Origin: Candidatus Alistipes intestinigallinarum
GTDB taxonomy: Bacteria > Bacteroidota > Bacteroidia > Bacteroidales > Rikenellaceae
Length of the DNA: 64,000 bases
Reading direction: 5' to 3'
NCBI GenBank assembly: GCA_019115745.1
Contig: DXDA01000056.1
Location: forward strand, 84,077-148,076
How positions within the stretch are numbered: the stretch's first letter is position 1; each line of letters starts with the position of its first letter. Positions 33,389 through 42,245 of the stretch are shown here, in pieces. The notes beneath the pieces were generated by a model, which saw only the letters and a list, made by a program, of their open reading frames with translations, searched no databases and was not told the origin of the DNA. The translations under genes and the position numbers were made by a program.

Positions 33389-35028
33389 TGTACCGCAATT
33401 CGAAACAGACGATTCTCTTTCCGCTGCTGTTGGCCGCGGGGGTGGTCGCGGGGCTGTTGCTCGGACAGTATCTGGGCCGCAACACCACGGCCTCGCAACT
33501 CAAGGGGGTGCTCGACCGCATGACGCTTCCCACGAACAAACTCACCTATACGCTTTCGCTGATCGAGAACGAATACGTCGATTCGGTGTCGATGGATTCG
33601 CTTTCGGAACACGTCATTCCGCTGCTGGTGCGCGAACTCGATCCGCATTCGGTCTACATTCCGGCGTCGGAGATGGCCGAGCTGAACGAGCCGCTCGAAG
33701 GGGAGTTCGACGGCATCGGCGTGGTGTTCAACATGGCTACCGATACGGTGATCGTGCTGAACGTCATCCCGCAGGGGCCGAGCGACAAGGCGGGCGTGAA
33801 GGCCGGAGACCGGATCATCGAGATCGACGATTCGCTGGTCGCCGGGCGTAAGATCCCGCAGAACCAGATTGTCAAACGCCTGCGCGGGCCCCGCGGTTCG
33901 AAGGTCCACCTGGGACTCGAACGACAGGGGATCTCCGACCTGGTGCGGGTTGAGGTCGAACGGGGCGTGATTCCGATCAAGAGCGTCGAATCGGCCTTCC
34001 GGATCGCCGACAGCATCGGCTATATCAAGCTGGGGCAGTTTGCGCGGACGACGCACGAGGAGATCCGACAGTCGCTGGCGAAGCTGCGCGGCGAGGGGGT
34101 CACGAAGCTGATCTTCGACCTGCGGGGCAATTCGGGGGGATTTCTCGACCAGGCGATCGGCGTCGCCAACGAGTTCCTGCATGAAGGGCAACTGATCGTC
34201 TATACGGAGGACCGGCATCACCGCCAGTTGCGGGAATACGCCGACGGAACGGGTACGGCTCAGGAGATGGAGGTCGCCGTCCTGATCGACGAGGGGAGTG
34301 CCTCGTCGAGTGAGATCCTGGCGGGGGCGCTGCAGGACAACGACCGGGGAACGATCGTCGGACGTCGGTCGTTCGGCAAGGGCCTCGTGCAGCGGCAAAT
34401 CCCCTACAGCGACGGCTCGGCGCTGCGCCTGACGACGGCGCGCTACTATACGCCCACGGGCCGTTCGATCCAGAAACCCTACACGATCGGCGACGATGCG
34501 AGCTACGAGGAGGACCTGGTGAACCGCTACCGCAACAACGAGTTCTTCTCGGCGGACAGCATCCACTTCGCCGATTCGCTCAAACGGGTGACGCCGGGCG
34601 GCAAGGTGGTCTACGGCGGCGGAGGCATCATGCCGGATGTCTTCGTTCCGGCCGATACGACCGACGTGACGAAATACTTCATCGAGGTGGTGGGTCGGAA
34701 CATCCTCTACCGTTATACGATCGAGTATGCGGACCGTCACCGCGAGGCCTTGAATGCCGTGCAAACGCTCGACCAACTGGAAGCCCTGCTCGACAGCGAC
34801 CGGACACTGATGGATGACTTTATCAGCTATGCGGCCCGGAAGGGGGTTGCGCCGCGCTATGGCGACATTGCCCGTTCGCGCAAACTCATCGAGGCGCAGC
34901 TCCGGGCCTATATCGGGCGCAACACGGCCCTGGAGGACAACGGTTTCTATGCCAATATCTATCCCGTCGACAACGTGATCGTGCGTGCAATCGGGATCCT
35001 GAAGGGAGAGGAGGCGAACCATGATTAA
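33388..35028 (+). CDS. S41 family C-terminal processing peptidase
   Basis: A 546-residue periplasmic protease anchored by an N-terminal helix (about 8-28). The layout is a helical cap, a PDZ domain (about 95-180, including VIPQGPSDKAGVKAGDRI), then the S41 catalytic core. The Ser is in DEGSASSSEILAGAL and the Lys in RSFGKGLVQ, so both dyad residues are present. The C-terminal helical region (about 430-546) is longer than in short CtpA proteins. Family members trim C-termini of envelope proteins and cleave lipoproteins or murein hydrolases. Start and stop codons overlap with both neighbours, making a tightly coupled DUF3078-protease-membrane peptide operon. Confidence 0.93.
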   Translation: MYRNSKQTILFPLLLAAGVVAGLLLGQYLGRNTTASQLKGVLDRMTLPTNKLTYTLSLIENEYVDSVSMDSLSEHVIPLLVRELDPHSVYIPASEMAELNEPLEGEFDGIGVVFNMATDTVIVLNVIPQGPSDKAGVKAGDRIIEIDDSLVAGRKIPQNQIVKRLRGPRGSKVHLGLERQGISDLVRVEVERGVIPIKSVESAFRIADSIGYIKLGQFARTTHEEIRQSLAKLRGEGVTKLIFDLRGNSGGFLDQAIGVANEFLHEGQLIVYTEDRHHRQLREYADGTGTAQEMEVAVLIDEGSASSSEILAGALQDNDRGTIVGRRSFGKGLVQRQIPYSDGSALRLTTARYYTPTGRSIQKPYTIGDDASYEEDLVNRYRNNEFFSADSIHFADSLKRVTPGGKVVYGGGGIMPDVFVPADTTDVTKYFIEVVGRNILYRYTIEYADRHREALNAVQTLDQLEALLDSDRTLMDDFISYAARKGVAPRYGDIARSRKLIEAQLRAYIGRNTALEDNGFYANIYPVDNVIVRAIGILKGEEANHD

Positions 35029-35257
35029 GCGACTGATCGGCTTTGTGGTTACCGTGGGCGTCCTTGCCGTGGTGGTGCTGACCTTCCTGCACCGCGACCG
35101 TTTCCGGACGATGTTGCCCGTTGGCGACCCTGCGGAAGAGACCGTTACGGTGCAGGAGACCCTGCCTGTTCCCGTTGCGACCGCTTCCGGCGAGACCGTT
35201 GCGGGCGTCGATTCCCTCTCTCCGGCCCCGGAATTCCCGGATTCGCTCCGCGAGTAG
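35021..35257 (+). CDS. Small single-pass membrane protein, hypothetical
   Basis: A 78-residue protein with a basic start (MIKR), one transmembrane helix (LIGFVVTVGVLAVVVLTFL, about 5-23) and a Thr/Val/Pro/Glu-rich, low-complexity outer part. I recognise no domain. The ATG overlaps the end of the protease gene by 8 bp, which supports it being translated. It may be a partner or substrate of the S41 protease, but that rests on position alone. Confidence 0.6.
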   Translation: MIKRLIGFVVTVGVLAVVVLTFLHRDRFRTMLPVGDPAEETVTVQETLPVPVATASGETVAGVDSLSPAPEFPDSLRE

Positions 35258-35349
35258 CGGCCCGACCGGACGAAGTCCCGCTTTCCGGTTCTTTTACGAG
35301 GCTTCACGGCTTGCTTTTTGCCGTTTTTCGCCTCGCTCCTTTCATCGAA

Positions 35350-35380
35350 AAAGGCAGCCCGCAAAGGCTGCCTTTCTTTT
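35350..35380 (+). terminator. Intrinsic terminator after the ctpA operon
   Basis: A 10-bp stem AAAGGCAGCC / GGCTGCCTTT, then CTTTTG. The A-run on the left allows use by deoC from the other side. Confidence 0.8.
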
Positions 35381-35405
35381 GTCCGTACGGACTGCCGATA
35401 TACTA

Positions 35406-36287
35406 CTAATAATACTTGATGCTCTTCCCTTCAATGGCCGAGAGGATGTTGTTTGCTGCGGAGGATGCCCCGATGCGGAAGAGGTCCGTCGTGAGCCACT
35501 CCTTGCCGAGAATCTCCTCGACAATCGTGTAATAGAGCGCTGCGTCCTCGGGGGTCCGGACGCCTCCTGCGGCCTTGAATCCCACCTTGCGGCCGGTCTG
35601 CTGGTAATAGTCGCGGATAGCCTGACACATCACCACGGCGGCTTCGGGGGTTGCCGCAACGTCGATCTTTCCCGTCGAGGTCTTGACGAAATCGGCTCCG
35701 GCGAACATCGACAGTAACGATGCCTTGCGGATGAGTTCGGGTGTCTTGAGGGCTCCGGATTCGATGATGACCTTCAGGACGATGTCGCTGTCCATTTCGG
35801 CGCGGATCACCTCCACCTCATTGGCGGCCTCATCGTATTCACCCGTGAGCATTCTGCCGACATTCAGAACGATGTCGATCTCATCGGCCCCGTTCTCCAC
35901 GGCCATGGCCACTTCGAGCGCCTTCACTTCGAGGAAGGTCTGCGCTGCGGGGAATCCGCCTCCGACGCTCGTAATCCTCATCGGCGTACCGTCGACGGCG
36001 AGCCCTACCGTATCGACGAATGCGGGATAGACGCAGATCGATGCGACGTTGGGAATGTGGGGGTATTTTTCATAGAATTCCGCCGCTTTGCGCGCGAATT
36101 CCGTGACGGAGGTTACCGAGTCGTTGCACGACAGGGTTGTGAGGTCGATGGCCGAGTAACAGAACTTGTATACTTCGGCGTTGTGGTTGCGAGCTTCTGC
36201 GATTTTGCGGATGCGGGCAACTTCCTCGTCTACCTGAGCGGTACTACAGGCGGGCGCATACTCTTTCAGATGGTTGGCGTATTCCAT
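35406..36287 (-). CDS. deoC: Deoxyribose-phosphate aldolase
   Basis: Cytoplasmic class I aldolase of 293 residues that splits 2-deoxyribose-5-phosphate into acetaldehyde and glyceraldehyde-3-phosphate in deoxynucleoside catabolism. Visible motifs are the DEIDIVLNVGRMLTG strand, VLKVIIESGAL with a catalytic Lys, FVKTSTGK with the Schiff-base Lys, and VGFKAAGGVRTPEDA. It is longer than E. coli DeoC (259), the extra being a 30-40 residue N-terminal extension common in Bacteroidota. It has a full promoter immediately upstream and stands as a single gene. Confidence 0.95.
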   Translation of the reverse strand: MEYANHLKEYAPACSTAQVDEEVARIRKIAEARNHNAEVYKFCYSAIDLTTLSCNDSVTSVTEFARKAAEFYEKYPHIPNVASICVYPAFVDTVGLAVDGTPMRITSVGGGFPAAQTFLEVKALEVAMAVENGADEIDIVLNVGRMLTGEYDEAANEVEVIRAEMDSDIVLKVIIESGALKTPELIRKASLLSMFAGADFVKTSTGKIDVAATPEAAVVMCQAIRDYYQQTGRKVGFKAAGGVRTPEDAALYYTIVEEILGKEWLTTDLFRIGASSAANNILSAIEGKSIKYY

Positions 36288-36308
36288 ACTTTCGTTGGTG
36301 GTTTTCTA

Positions 36309-36339
36309 CAAAAATAGGAAAATAATTCGAACCCGCAAA
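36309..36339 (-). promoter_or_regulatory. Promoter of deoC
   Basis: Minus strand: TTTG (36336-36339), 19-bp spacer, TATTTTTG (36309-36316). Its -33 element overlaps the T-tract of the upstream gene's terminator. Confidence 0.7.
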
Positions 36340-36367
36340 AAAAGCCCGGATCAAACGATCCGGGCTT
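36335..36367 (-). terminator. Intrinsic terminator of the TPR lipoprotein gene
   Basis: Minus strand: an 11-bp perfect stem AAGCCCGGATC / GATCCGGGCTT, loop GTTT, followed by seven T. It overlaps the deoC promoter. Confidence 0.9.
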
Positions 36368-36386
36368 CTCTTTATGGTGAAGAAAC

Positions 36387-38120
36387 TTATTTCTTCAGTG
36401 CCTTCAGATTGACATCCTTCTCAGCCTTCTTGGCGAGTTCGGGATTCTTGGATACAGCGCTCTTGAGCTGAGCCTCAGCGGTCTTCAGATCGCCTTCCTT
36501 GACAGCGATCACGGCGCGCAGGTAGTCAGCCTCGGCGGAGTTGTCCTTGGCGATTGCCTTCTTGGCACCAGCCAGGTCGTTGGACTGAACCAGAGCGATA
36601 GCCTCGTTGTAACCCTTCAGACCCTTTGCAGCGGTCTTGTAGTCACCCTCGGCAGCAGCCATGGCGGCCTTCGACTCGGCGTCGGCAGCAGCGGCATACT
36701 TCTTGGCCTCAGCGGTCTTTCCGTTTGCGAGGTTTGCGAGCAGGAGGTTCTTGTTGAGTTCCGTCGAGGAGTCGAGCTTGGCAGCCTTCTCGAACGACTT
36801 CAGGGCCTCAGCCTTGTCGCCTACCTGCGTCTGGGCAACACCGAGGTTGTTCCAGATGCGAGCGTCGTTGTACTTCTTCGAAGCGGCGGTGAGGATCTCA
36901 ACCTGCTCAGCGGGGTTCTTGGCGAGAACCTGAGCAGCGTAGAGGTAGTGCTCGGGGGTGAGTTCGCCACCGTTGCGGTAAGCAGCCATGATCTCAGCGT
37001 CGGTCAGACCCTGGAGGTCGGTGCTGTTCACGATCTGCGAGCGGCGGAGTTCGGGCAGGATCTCCTTCTTCAGCTCCTCGAATACGGAGGACATGTTCTT
37101 GATTTCGGCCTCACGCTCTGCGGGAGAGTTGTAGAGGCTGAGAACCTGGAGAATGAGGTTCTTGTCCTGGATGTTGGATTTCTCAACGAGCTCCTTGAAT
37201 CCGTCCCAGTCCTCACCGTAGGCAGCGGCATCGATCTCCAGACCGGCATCCTTGAGGAGTTTTGCAACGACCTTCTGGCTGGACTCGCTACGAGCCTTGG
37301 AGAGCTTGTCGTTGAACTTCACCGGACCGTCGGGCGAAGCATAACCCTTCACAGCGATGTTCTGGGTAGCGCGGTCGTTTCCGAGGTTCTTGTCTACATT
37401 GGCCTTGAAAGCGTCGAGGTTTGCATTCTTCTCGTTCTTCTTCGTTACGACGGAGGAGTTGATGGCATAGAGCAGGTCGGTTTTGTCCACGACGGTGGTC
37501 ACCTTCTTGTAGTCGTTGTCCATCTGCTCCATCAGATCGCCGTACTTGAGGTCTTTCTGGAGGGTATTCAGACCGTAAGCGACGGTGAGTCCGAACTCCT
37601 TGGCGATAGCGGCCTTGGCAGCGGCATCGTTACCGGCCAGGACAGCAGCCTGCTCCTTGGTGGGGATTGCACCGTTGTTGAGGTTTACGAGCGTGAACTC
37701 CTTGCACTTGCCTTTAGGGCATTTGATCTCGGCGCGGAGCTGGAGCTCGCACTGATCCATGCGGGGGTCGTAGGGGAATTCGACGTGCTGGGAGAAGTTG
37801 CCGCCATTCTTCTGATCAACGACAGCATAGTTCTCATCTACCTTGGAACCCTGGTAATATTTGGTCGTTCCGGCCACCTCGCCACCTTCGAACACGATAA
37901 CGGGCGTAACCTTGATGACGGCTTTTTTGTTGAAATACTCCTGCGGGAAGGTGACATTGATGTCTGCGGCAACGATGCCGTTGTTCAGTGTCAGAATCTC
38001 GGGGGTCACCGTCAACTTGATGTCGTCCCGATTCTGGGCCATCTTCTTGAAGCAGTTACAGCTCGAAAATGCCAAAGCGGCAGCCACGAGCACAACGCTC
38101 AATTTCATGATGTTTTTCAT
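36387..38120 (-). CDS. TPR-repeat lipoprotein with OmpA-like central region
   Basis: A 577-residue lipoprotein. It has a signal peptide with lipobox (ALAFSSC, Cys20), then a Bacteroidota-type beta region (about 30-170). The middle part (YAINSSVVTKKNEKN, then IAVKGYASPDGPVKFNDKLSKARS) looks like an OmpA-C-like murein-binding fold. TPR-like helical repeats follow (about 390-577), very rich in Ala and Lys (RIWNNLGVAQTQVGDKAEALKSFEKAAKLD). Codon use is strongly biased to a few codons, like the ribosomal genes, which suggests high expression. The function is unknown; an abundant envelope-associated structural protein is plausible. The transcript should carry a leader of about 220 nt, unusually long and purine-rich. 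Confidence 0.85.
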   Translation of the reverse strand: MKNIMKLSVVLVAAALAFSSCNCFKKMAQNRDDIKLTVTPEILTLNNGIVAADINVTFPQEYFNKKAVIKVTPVIVFEGGEVAGTTKYYQGSKVDENYAVVDQKNGGNFSQHVEFPYDPRMDQCELQLRAEIKCPKGKCKEFTLVNLNNGAIPTKEQAAVLAGNDAAAKAAIAKEFGLTVAYGLNTLQKDLKYGDLMEQMDNDYKKVTTVVDKTDLLYAINSSVVTKKNEKNANLDAFKANVDKNLGNDRATQNIAVKGYASPDGPVKFNDKLSKARSESSQKVVAKLLKDAGLEIDAAAYGEDWDGFKELVEKSNIQDKNLILQVLSLYNSPAEREAEIKNMSSVFEELKKEILPELRRSQIVNSTDLQGLTDAEIMAAYRNGGELTPEHYLYAAQVLAKNPAEQVEILTAASKKYNDARIWNNLGVAQTQVGDKAEALKSFEKAAKLDSSTELNKNLLLANLANGKTAEAKKYAAAADAESKAAMAAAEGDYKTAAKGLKGYNEAIALVQSNDLAGAKKAIAKDNSAEADYLRAVIAVKEGDLKTAEAQLKSAVSKNPELAKKAEKDVNLKALKK

Positions 38121-38229
38121 AATTAGGTAAAAGTTAGTGTTGTTTATTTTTAATTGTTTGCCTTTTTGCCAGCTTCTGTTGTTTCTCTATCTTCACGTTC
38201 CGGCCTTCATTCACGGTTTTCACTTTCCG

Positions 38230-38320
38230 TCCTTTCTCCGGCCGTCTTTCTGCTTCCTCTCCTTCTCTACCTCCTCTTCTCTCCTCTTCCTCTCTTTTCT
38301 CTCTCCCCCCCCCTCCTCTG
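38230..38320. repeat. Polypyrimidine tract with C9 run
   Basis: About 90 bp of C/T-only units (CTTCCTCTCC, CCTCTTCTCTCC), with C9 at 38305-38313. It resembles the tract beside the DUF4924 gene. Confidence 0.75.
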
Positions 38321-38343
38321 GATTCTGGGGCGCTGGAACATCG

Positions 38344-38375
38344 CAAATATAGAAAACTCTGACAATATATGCAAT
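38344..38375 (-). promoter_or_regulatory. Promoter of the TPR lipoprotein gene
   Basis: Minus strand: ATTG (38372-38375), 20-bp spacer, TATATTTG (38344-38351). The start is predicted near 38340, giving a 220-nt leader. Confidence 0.6.
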
Positions 38376-38435
38376 ATTTCGGACGGAATTTGCTGATAAA
38401 ATTCCGGTCCGAAATATCACAAAAACAGAAGCTTT

Positions 38436-40661
38436 TTATTCCTCCTTGTGCTCATGCCGCTCGCGGCGCTCACGACGCTCCCCGCGTTCGGGTCTGGGTC
38501 GACGCTCCCGCTCGACATAACCTTCGGGTTTCGGCAGCAGGGCCTTGCGCGAAAGTTTGAGCTTGTTGGTCTTGGGATCGAGTCCGATGAGTTTGACATC
38601 GATCTCGTCACCCTCCTTGAGTCCGGTCTCCTCCATGGTCTCGAACCGCTTGTAGTCGATCTCGGAGATGTGGAGCAGGGCATCCTTTCCGGGCATGATC
38701 TCGACGAAGGCGCCGAATGCGACGATCGAACGGATCTTTCCGTGATAGGTTTCGCCGACCTCGGGGATAGCGACGATGGCCTTGATGCGTGCCAATGCAC
38801 CGTCGAGCGCCTCCTTGTCGACCCCGAAGATATCTACGATACCCTTGTTGTCGACCTCGGTGATGGTGATGGTGGTGTTGGTTGTCTTCTGGATGTCCTG
38901 AATAACCTTTCCACCGGGGCCGATTACCGGACCGATCATATCCTGCGGGATGGTGATCTGAACGATGCGCGGTACGCAGGGCTTGTAGTCTGCCCGCGGC
39001 TCGGCGATGCACTCGGTGATCTTGCCGAGGATGTGCATACGACCCTGACGGGCCTGCTCCAGGGCAGCGGCGAGGACTTCGTACGAAAGACCGTCGACCT
39101 TAATATCCATCTGCGTGGCGGTGATACCGTCCTTCGTACCGGTTACCTTGAAGTCCATGTCTCCGAGGTGGTCCTCATCGCCGAGGATGTCGGAGAGGAC
39201 GGCCCACTTGCCGGTTGCGGAGTCGGAGATCAGACCCATGGCGATACCCGATACGGGCTTCTTGATCTTCACGCCGGCGTCCATCAGGGCGAGCGTACCG
39301 GCGCAGACGGTTGCCATCGACGACGAACCGTTGGATTCGAGGATGTCCGATACGACACGTACGGCGTAGGGGTTCTCCTCACCCAGCGGAATCATGGGCT
39401 TCAGGGCGCGCCATGCGAGGTGTCCGTGTCCGATTTCGCGGCGCGAGAGACCGCGTGCAGCCTTTGCCTCACCGGTGGAGAAGGGCGGGAAGTTGTAGTG
39501 GAGCACGAACTGCTCGGTGCCCTGTACGAGGACTTCGTCCTTGACCTTCTCGTCGAGTTTCGTGCCGAGGGTTACGGTTGCCAGGGCCTGCGTTTCACCG
39601 CGGGTGAAGATGGCCGAACCGTGAGCGGCGGGCAGGTATCCGACCTCGCACCAGATGGGGCGGATCTCATCGGTACGACGTCCGTCGAGGCGCTTGCCCT
39701 CGTCGAGGATCATGTTGCGCATGGCCTTCTTCTGGACGTCGTCGTGGAAATACTTGTGGATGAGCGGAGCTTTTTCGACGAGCTCCTCCTCGGTGTAGCG
39801 CGATGCAAACTCGGCTTCGAGGGCGTTGAAGAGATCCTCGCGCTCGTGCTTCATCGTGCCGCTCGTGGCGATGGCGTAGGCCTTGTCGTAGAGCTCGCTG
39901 ATGATCGTCTGGCGGAGCTCCTCGTCGTTGACCTCGTGGCAGTAGGTGCGTTTCACGTCCTTGCCGAGCTCCTTCGAGAGTTCGATCTGTACGGCGCAGT
40001 GCTTCTTGATCTCCTCGTGCGCGAACTTGATGGCGCCGAGCATGACCTCCTCGGAAACCTCCTTCATCTCACCCTCGACCATGAGGATGTTGTCGATGGT
40101 ACCTCCGACCATGATGTCGAGGTCGCATTCGGGCATTTCGGAGAAGTTGGGGTTGATGGCATATTGTCCGTTTCGGCGTACGACGCGGACTTCGGAGATG
40201 GGGCCTCCGAAGGGGATGTCCGACACGGCGAGCGCTGCCGATGCAGCCAGACCGGCGAGCGCATCGGGCTGAATGTCCTTGTCCGCGGAGATGAGGTTTA
40301 CGGTGACGTATACCTCGGCGTGGTAGTCGGCGGGGAACAGGGGGCGGAGTGCGCGGTCGATGAGGCGTGCGACGAGGATTTCACTGTCGTTGGCCTTTCC
40401 TTCGCGCTTCATGAAACCTCCGGGGTAGCGGCCGCATGCGGCGTACTTCTCCTTGTATTCGACCTGGAGGGGCATGAAATCGGTGTCGGGTTTTGCATCC
40501 TTAGCGGCCACTACGGTAGCGAGGAGCATGGTGTCGCCCATCTTGACGACGACGGCTCCGTCGGCCTGTTTGGCCAGCTTGCCCGTTTCGATCTCGATCT
40601 GGCGACCGTCGGCCAGGGTGATGATCTTGCGGACTGCGTTGTACAGCTTCTTTTCTTCCAT
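38436..40661 (-). CDS. pnp: Polyribonucleotide nucleotidyltransferase (PNPase)
   Basis: A 741-residue phosphorolytic 3'-5' exoribonuclease of the RNA degradation machinery. Two RNase PH domains are visible (residues about 10-230 and 320-545, the latter with the active site around [27 protein letters not shown], cited by region). They are followed by a KH domain ([21 protein letters not shown]), an S1 domain ([20 protein letters not shown]) and a short Arg/Glu-rich tail ([20 protein letters not shown]). The tail is an addition typical of RNA-binding extensions. It lies 89 bp downstream of rpsO, the classical rpsO-pnp order, but a terminator lies between them. Confidence 0.97.
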   Translation of the reverse strand: MEEKKLYNAVRKIITLADGRQIEIETGKLAKQADGAVVVKMGDTMLLATVVAAKDAKPDTDFMPLQVEYKEKYAACGRYPGGFMKREGKANDSEILVARLIDRALRPLFPADYHAEVYVTVNLISADKDIQPDALAGLAASAALAVSDIPFGGPISEVRVVRRNGQYAINPNFSEMPECDLDIMVGGTIDNILMVEGEMKEVSEEVMLGAIKFAHEEIKKHCAVQIELSKELGKDVKRTYCHEVNDEELRQTIISELYDKAYAIATSGTMKHEREDLFNALEAEFASRYTEEELVEKAPLIHKYFHDDVQKKAMRNMILDEGKRLDGRRTDEIRPIWCEVGYLPAAHGSAIFTRGETQALATVTLGTKLDEKVKDEVLVQGTEQFVLHYNFPPFSTGEAKAARGLSRREIGHGHLAWRALKPMIPLGEENPYAVRVVSDILESNGSSSMATVCAGTLALMDAGVKIKKPVSGIAMGLISDSATGKWAVLSDILGDEDHLGDMDFKVTGTKDGITATQMDIKVDGLSYEVLAAALEQARQGRMHILGKITECIAEPRADYKPCVPRIVQITIPQDMIGPVIGPGGKVIQDIQKTTNTTITITEVDNKGIVDIFGVDKEALDGALARIKAIVAIPEVGETYHGKIRSIVAFGAFVEIMPGKDALLHISEIDYKRFETMEETGLKEGDEIDVKLIGLDPKTNKLKLSRKALLPKPEGYVERERRPRPERGERRERRERHEHKEE

Positions 40662-40703
40662 AAAAATTTAAACCTATGATGTTTCGATTGTTCGTCGCAA
40701 GAA

Positions 40704-40738
40704 AATGAAGGCAATCCCACACGGGAATTGCCCTCATT
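40704..40738 (-). terminator. Hairpin between rpsO and pnp
   Basis: Minus strand: a stem of AATGAGGGCAATTCCC with GGGATTGCCTTCATT (small bulge), loop GTGT, followed by TTC and a short T-run. It is a likely rpsO terminator with read-through, or an RNA processing site, as in other bacteria. Confidence 0.65.
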
Positions 40739-40750
40739 CTTACCTCGGGA

Positions 40751-41023
40751 TTACTTGCGGAGATTGAGCGTCTTGACGATTGCGCGGTAGCGCTCGATGT
40801 CTACCTCCTTGAGATACTCCAGCAACTGACGGCGTTTACCGACCAGACGGAGCAGCGCGCGCTGCGTACCGAAGTCGTGCTTGTTGCTTTTGAGGTGTTC
40901 AGTAAGGTGGTTGATACGGTACGAAAACAACGCGATCTGGCTCTCGGGAGAACCGGTATCGGTGTTAGACTTGCCGTACTGGCCAAAAAGCTCCTGCTTT
41001 TTTTCAGCTGTTAAATAAGCCAT
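40751..41023 (-). CDS. rpsO: 30S ribosomal protein S15
   Basis: A 90-residue primary-binding protein of the 30S platform that contacts 16S rRNA helix 22. Hallmarks: MAYLTAEKKQELFGQYG, DTGSPESQIALFSYRINHLTEHLK and HDFGTQRALLRLVGKRRQLL. The length is typical. A TACCTTTG -7 box lies 71 bp upstream, leaving a leader of roughly 65 nt. In other bacteria S15 represses its own mRNA through the leader; a fold for that here cannot be judged by eye. Confidence 0.97.
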   Translation of the reverse strand: MAYLTAEKKQELFGQYGKSNTDTGSPESQIALFSYRINHLTEHLKSNKHDFGTQRALLRLVGKRRQLLEYLKEVDIERYRAIVKTLNLRK

Positions 41024-41094
41024 TTTGAAAAAGTTTATTTAAGTTCCACTCTACGACGCATCCCCCTTACCGTGGATAACGCCAGAGCGTTCGG

Positions 41095-41102
41095 CAAAGG
41101 TA
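41095..41102 (-). promoter_or_regulatory. Putative -7 box of rpsO
   Basis: Minus strand reads TACCTTTG. The -33 element is not evident. Confidence 0.55.
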
Positions 41103-41186
41103 CGAATATAATTAGGATTTAGGAATGAAAAGTTAAAAATTCTTCGTCTTTTGGGCGGAAAAATGAGAAGTTAGCGGGGAAAATCG

Positions 41187-41194
41187 TATTTTTG
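41187..41194 (+). promoter_or_regulatory. Putative -7 box of apbE
   Basis: TATTTTTG, 20 bp before the ATG at 41215. It would place a GTG at 41194 upstream of the transcript, which rules that start out. Confidence 0.55.
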
Positions 41195-41214
41195 TGGCTA
41201 AACGCGTGAAAATT

Positions 41215-42225
41215 ATGGGAGACAAGGGAGTTTTCGGATGGCTGATCCTGCTGCTGGCGGGCCTTTTTGCGGGTTGCGGGAGCGGGCCGTCCTATACGAC
41301 GGTCGACGGGGTGATGCTGGGTACGACGCTGCACGTGGTGGCTGACGTCCGGAACACGACGTCGCAGGAGCTTTATCGGGCGATCATGGAGCTCGACCGG
41401 GAGGCAAAGTCGTCGATGTCGATCTTCGACGAGGGGTCCCTGCTGAGCCGCCTGAACCGCAACGAGACGGACACGGTCGACCGCCATATCGCCTTCAACC
41501 TGCGCCTTGCGGACAGCATCGGGGCGCTGAGCGACGGGCGCTACGACGTGACGGTCAAGCCGCTGGTCGAGGCGTGGGGGTTTGCCGGCAAGGAGGCCCA
41601 GGCGGATCCGAACATCGACTCGATTCTCTGCTTTGTGGGGCGCGAGAAGGTGCGCATCGAGGGCAACCGGCTGGTGAAGGAGGACCCGCGGGTGCAGCTC
41701 GACTTCAACTCCGTGGCCAAGGGCTATACGGTGGACCTGCTGGCCGACCTGGTCGAACGGTTCGGGGCCGAGAACTACATCGTCGACATCGGGGGCGAGG
41801 TGCGCTGCCGGGGCGTGAACCGCCAGGGCCAACCGTGGCGGATCGGGGTCGAGACCCCGTTCGACGGGAACATGACCGACGGTGAATACCTCCAGCGGCG
41901 GATCCGGCTCTCCGAAGGGGGGCTTGCCACGTCGGGCAACTACCGGCGCTTCTACCTGGATGCCGACGGCAACAAGGTGGCCCATACGCTCGATCCCCGT
42001 ACGGGTCGCAGCGTGGTGTCGCGGCTGCTGTCCGTGACGGTCGTCGCCCCGACGTGTGCCGAGGCCGATGCCCTGGGAACGATGTTCCTGGCCCTGGGCG
42101 CCGACGATGCGCTGGCGCTGGCCGGCCGGATGCCGGAGGTGAAGGTCTATTTTATCCTTGCGGGCTCGGGCGAAACCTATGAAGAGTATGTCTCACCGGC
42201 GATGCAATCGCTGCTTATGGAGTAA
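41215..42225 (+). CDS. apbE: FAD:protein FMN transferase (ApbE), lipoprotein
   Basis: A 336-residue periplasmic flavinyltransferase that attaches FMN to Thr/Ser of redox proteins such as NqrB/NqrC and RnfG/D. It has a lipoprotein signal (LLLAGLFAGC). The mature part shows the ApbE motifs DGRYDVTVKPLVEAWGF, LDFNSVAKGYTVDLLAD, IVDIGGEVRCRG and AHTLDPRTGRSV (metal Asp). The upstream GTG at 41194 is rejected because the promoter box covers it. The lipid kinase gene follows 20 bp later and probably shares the transcript up to the terminator at 43157. No Nqr or Rnf genes are in the window, so the target is encoded elsewhere. Confidence 0.93.
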   Translation: MGDKGVFGWLILLLAGLFAGCGSGPSYTTVDGVMLGTTLHVVADVRNTTSQELYRAIMELDREAKSSMSIFDEGSLLSRLNRNETDTVDRHIAFNLRLADSIGALSDGRYDVTVKPLVEAWGFAGKEAQADPNIDSILCFVGREKVRIEGNRLVKEDPRVQLDFNSVAKGYTVDLLADLVERFGAENYIVDIGGEVRCRGVNRQGQPWRIGVETPFDGNMTDGEYLQRRIRLSEGGLATSGNYRRFYLDADGNKVAHTLDPRTGRSVVSRLLSVTVVAPTCAEADALGTMFLALGADDALALAGRMPEVKVYFILAGSGETYEEYVSPAMQSLLME

Positions 42226-42245
42226 TACGGAGTATAAAAGGCTAC

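Larger units (their letters stand above)
38121..38435 (-). other. Intergenic region: purine-rich leader of the TPR lipoprotein gene
   Basis: No gene is seen in these 315 bp. The right part (38344-38375) holds a promoter pointing left. From about 38320 to 38230 the plus strand is almost all C/T with nine consecutive C at 38305-38313, so the leader RNA is a G/A tract. The rest is AT-rich with no clear hairpin. Confidence 0.6.

Noticed and set aside
40704..41023. S15-type autoregulatory pseudoknot in the rpsO leader
   Set aside because: The leader is about 65 nt but I cannot recognise a convincing pseudoknot by eye, so I do not claim one.
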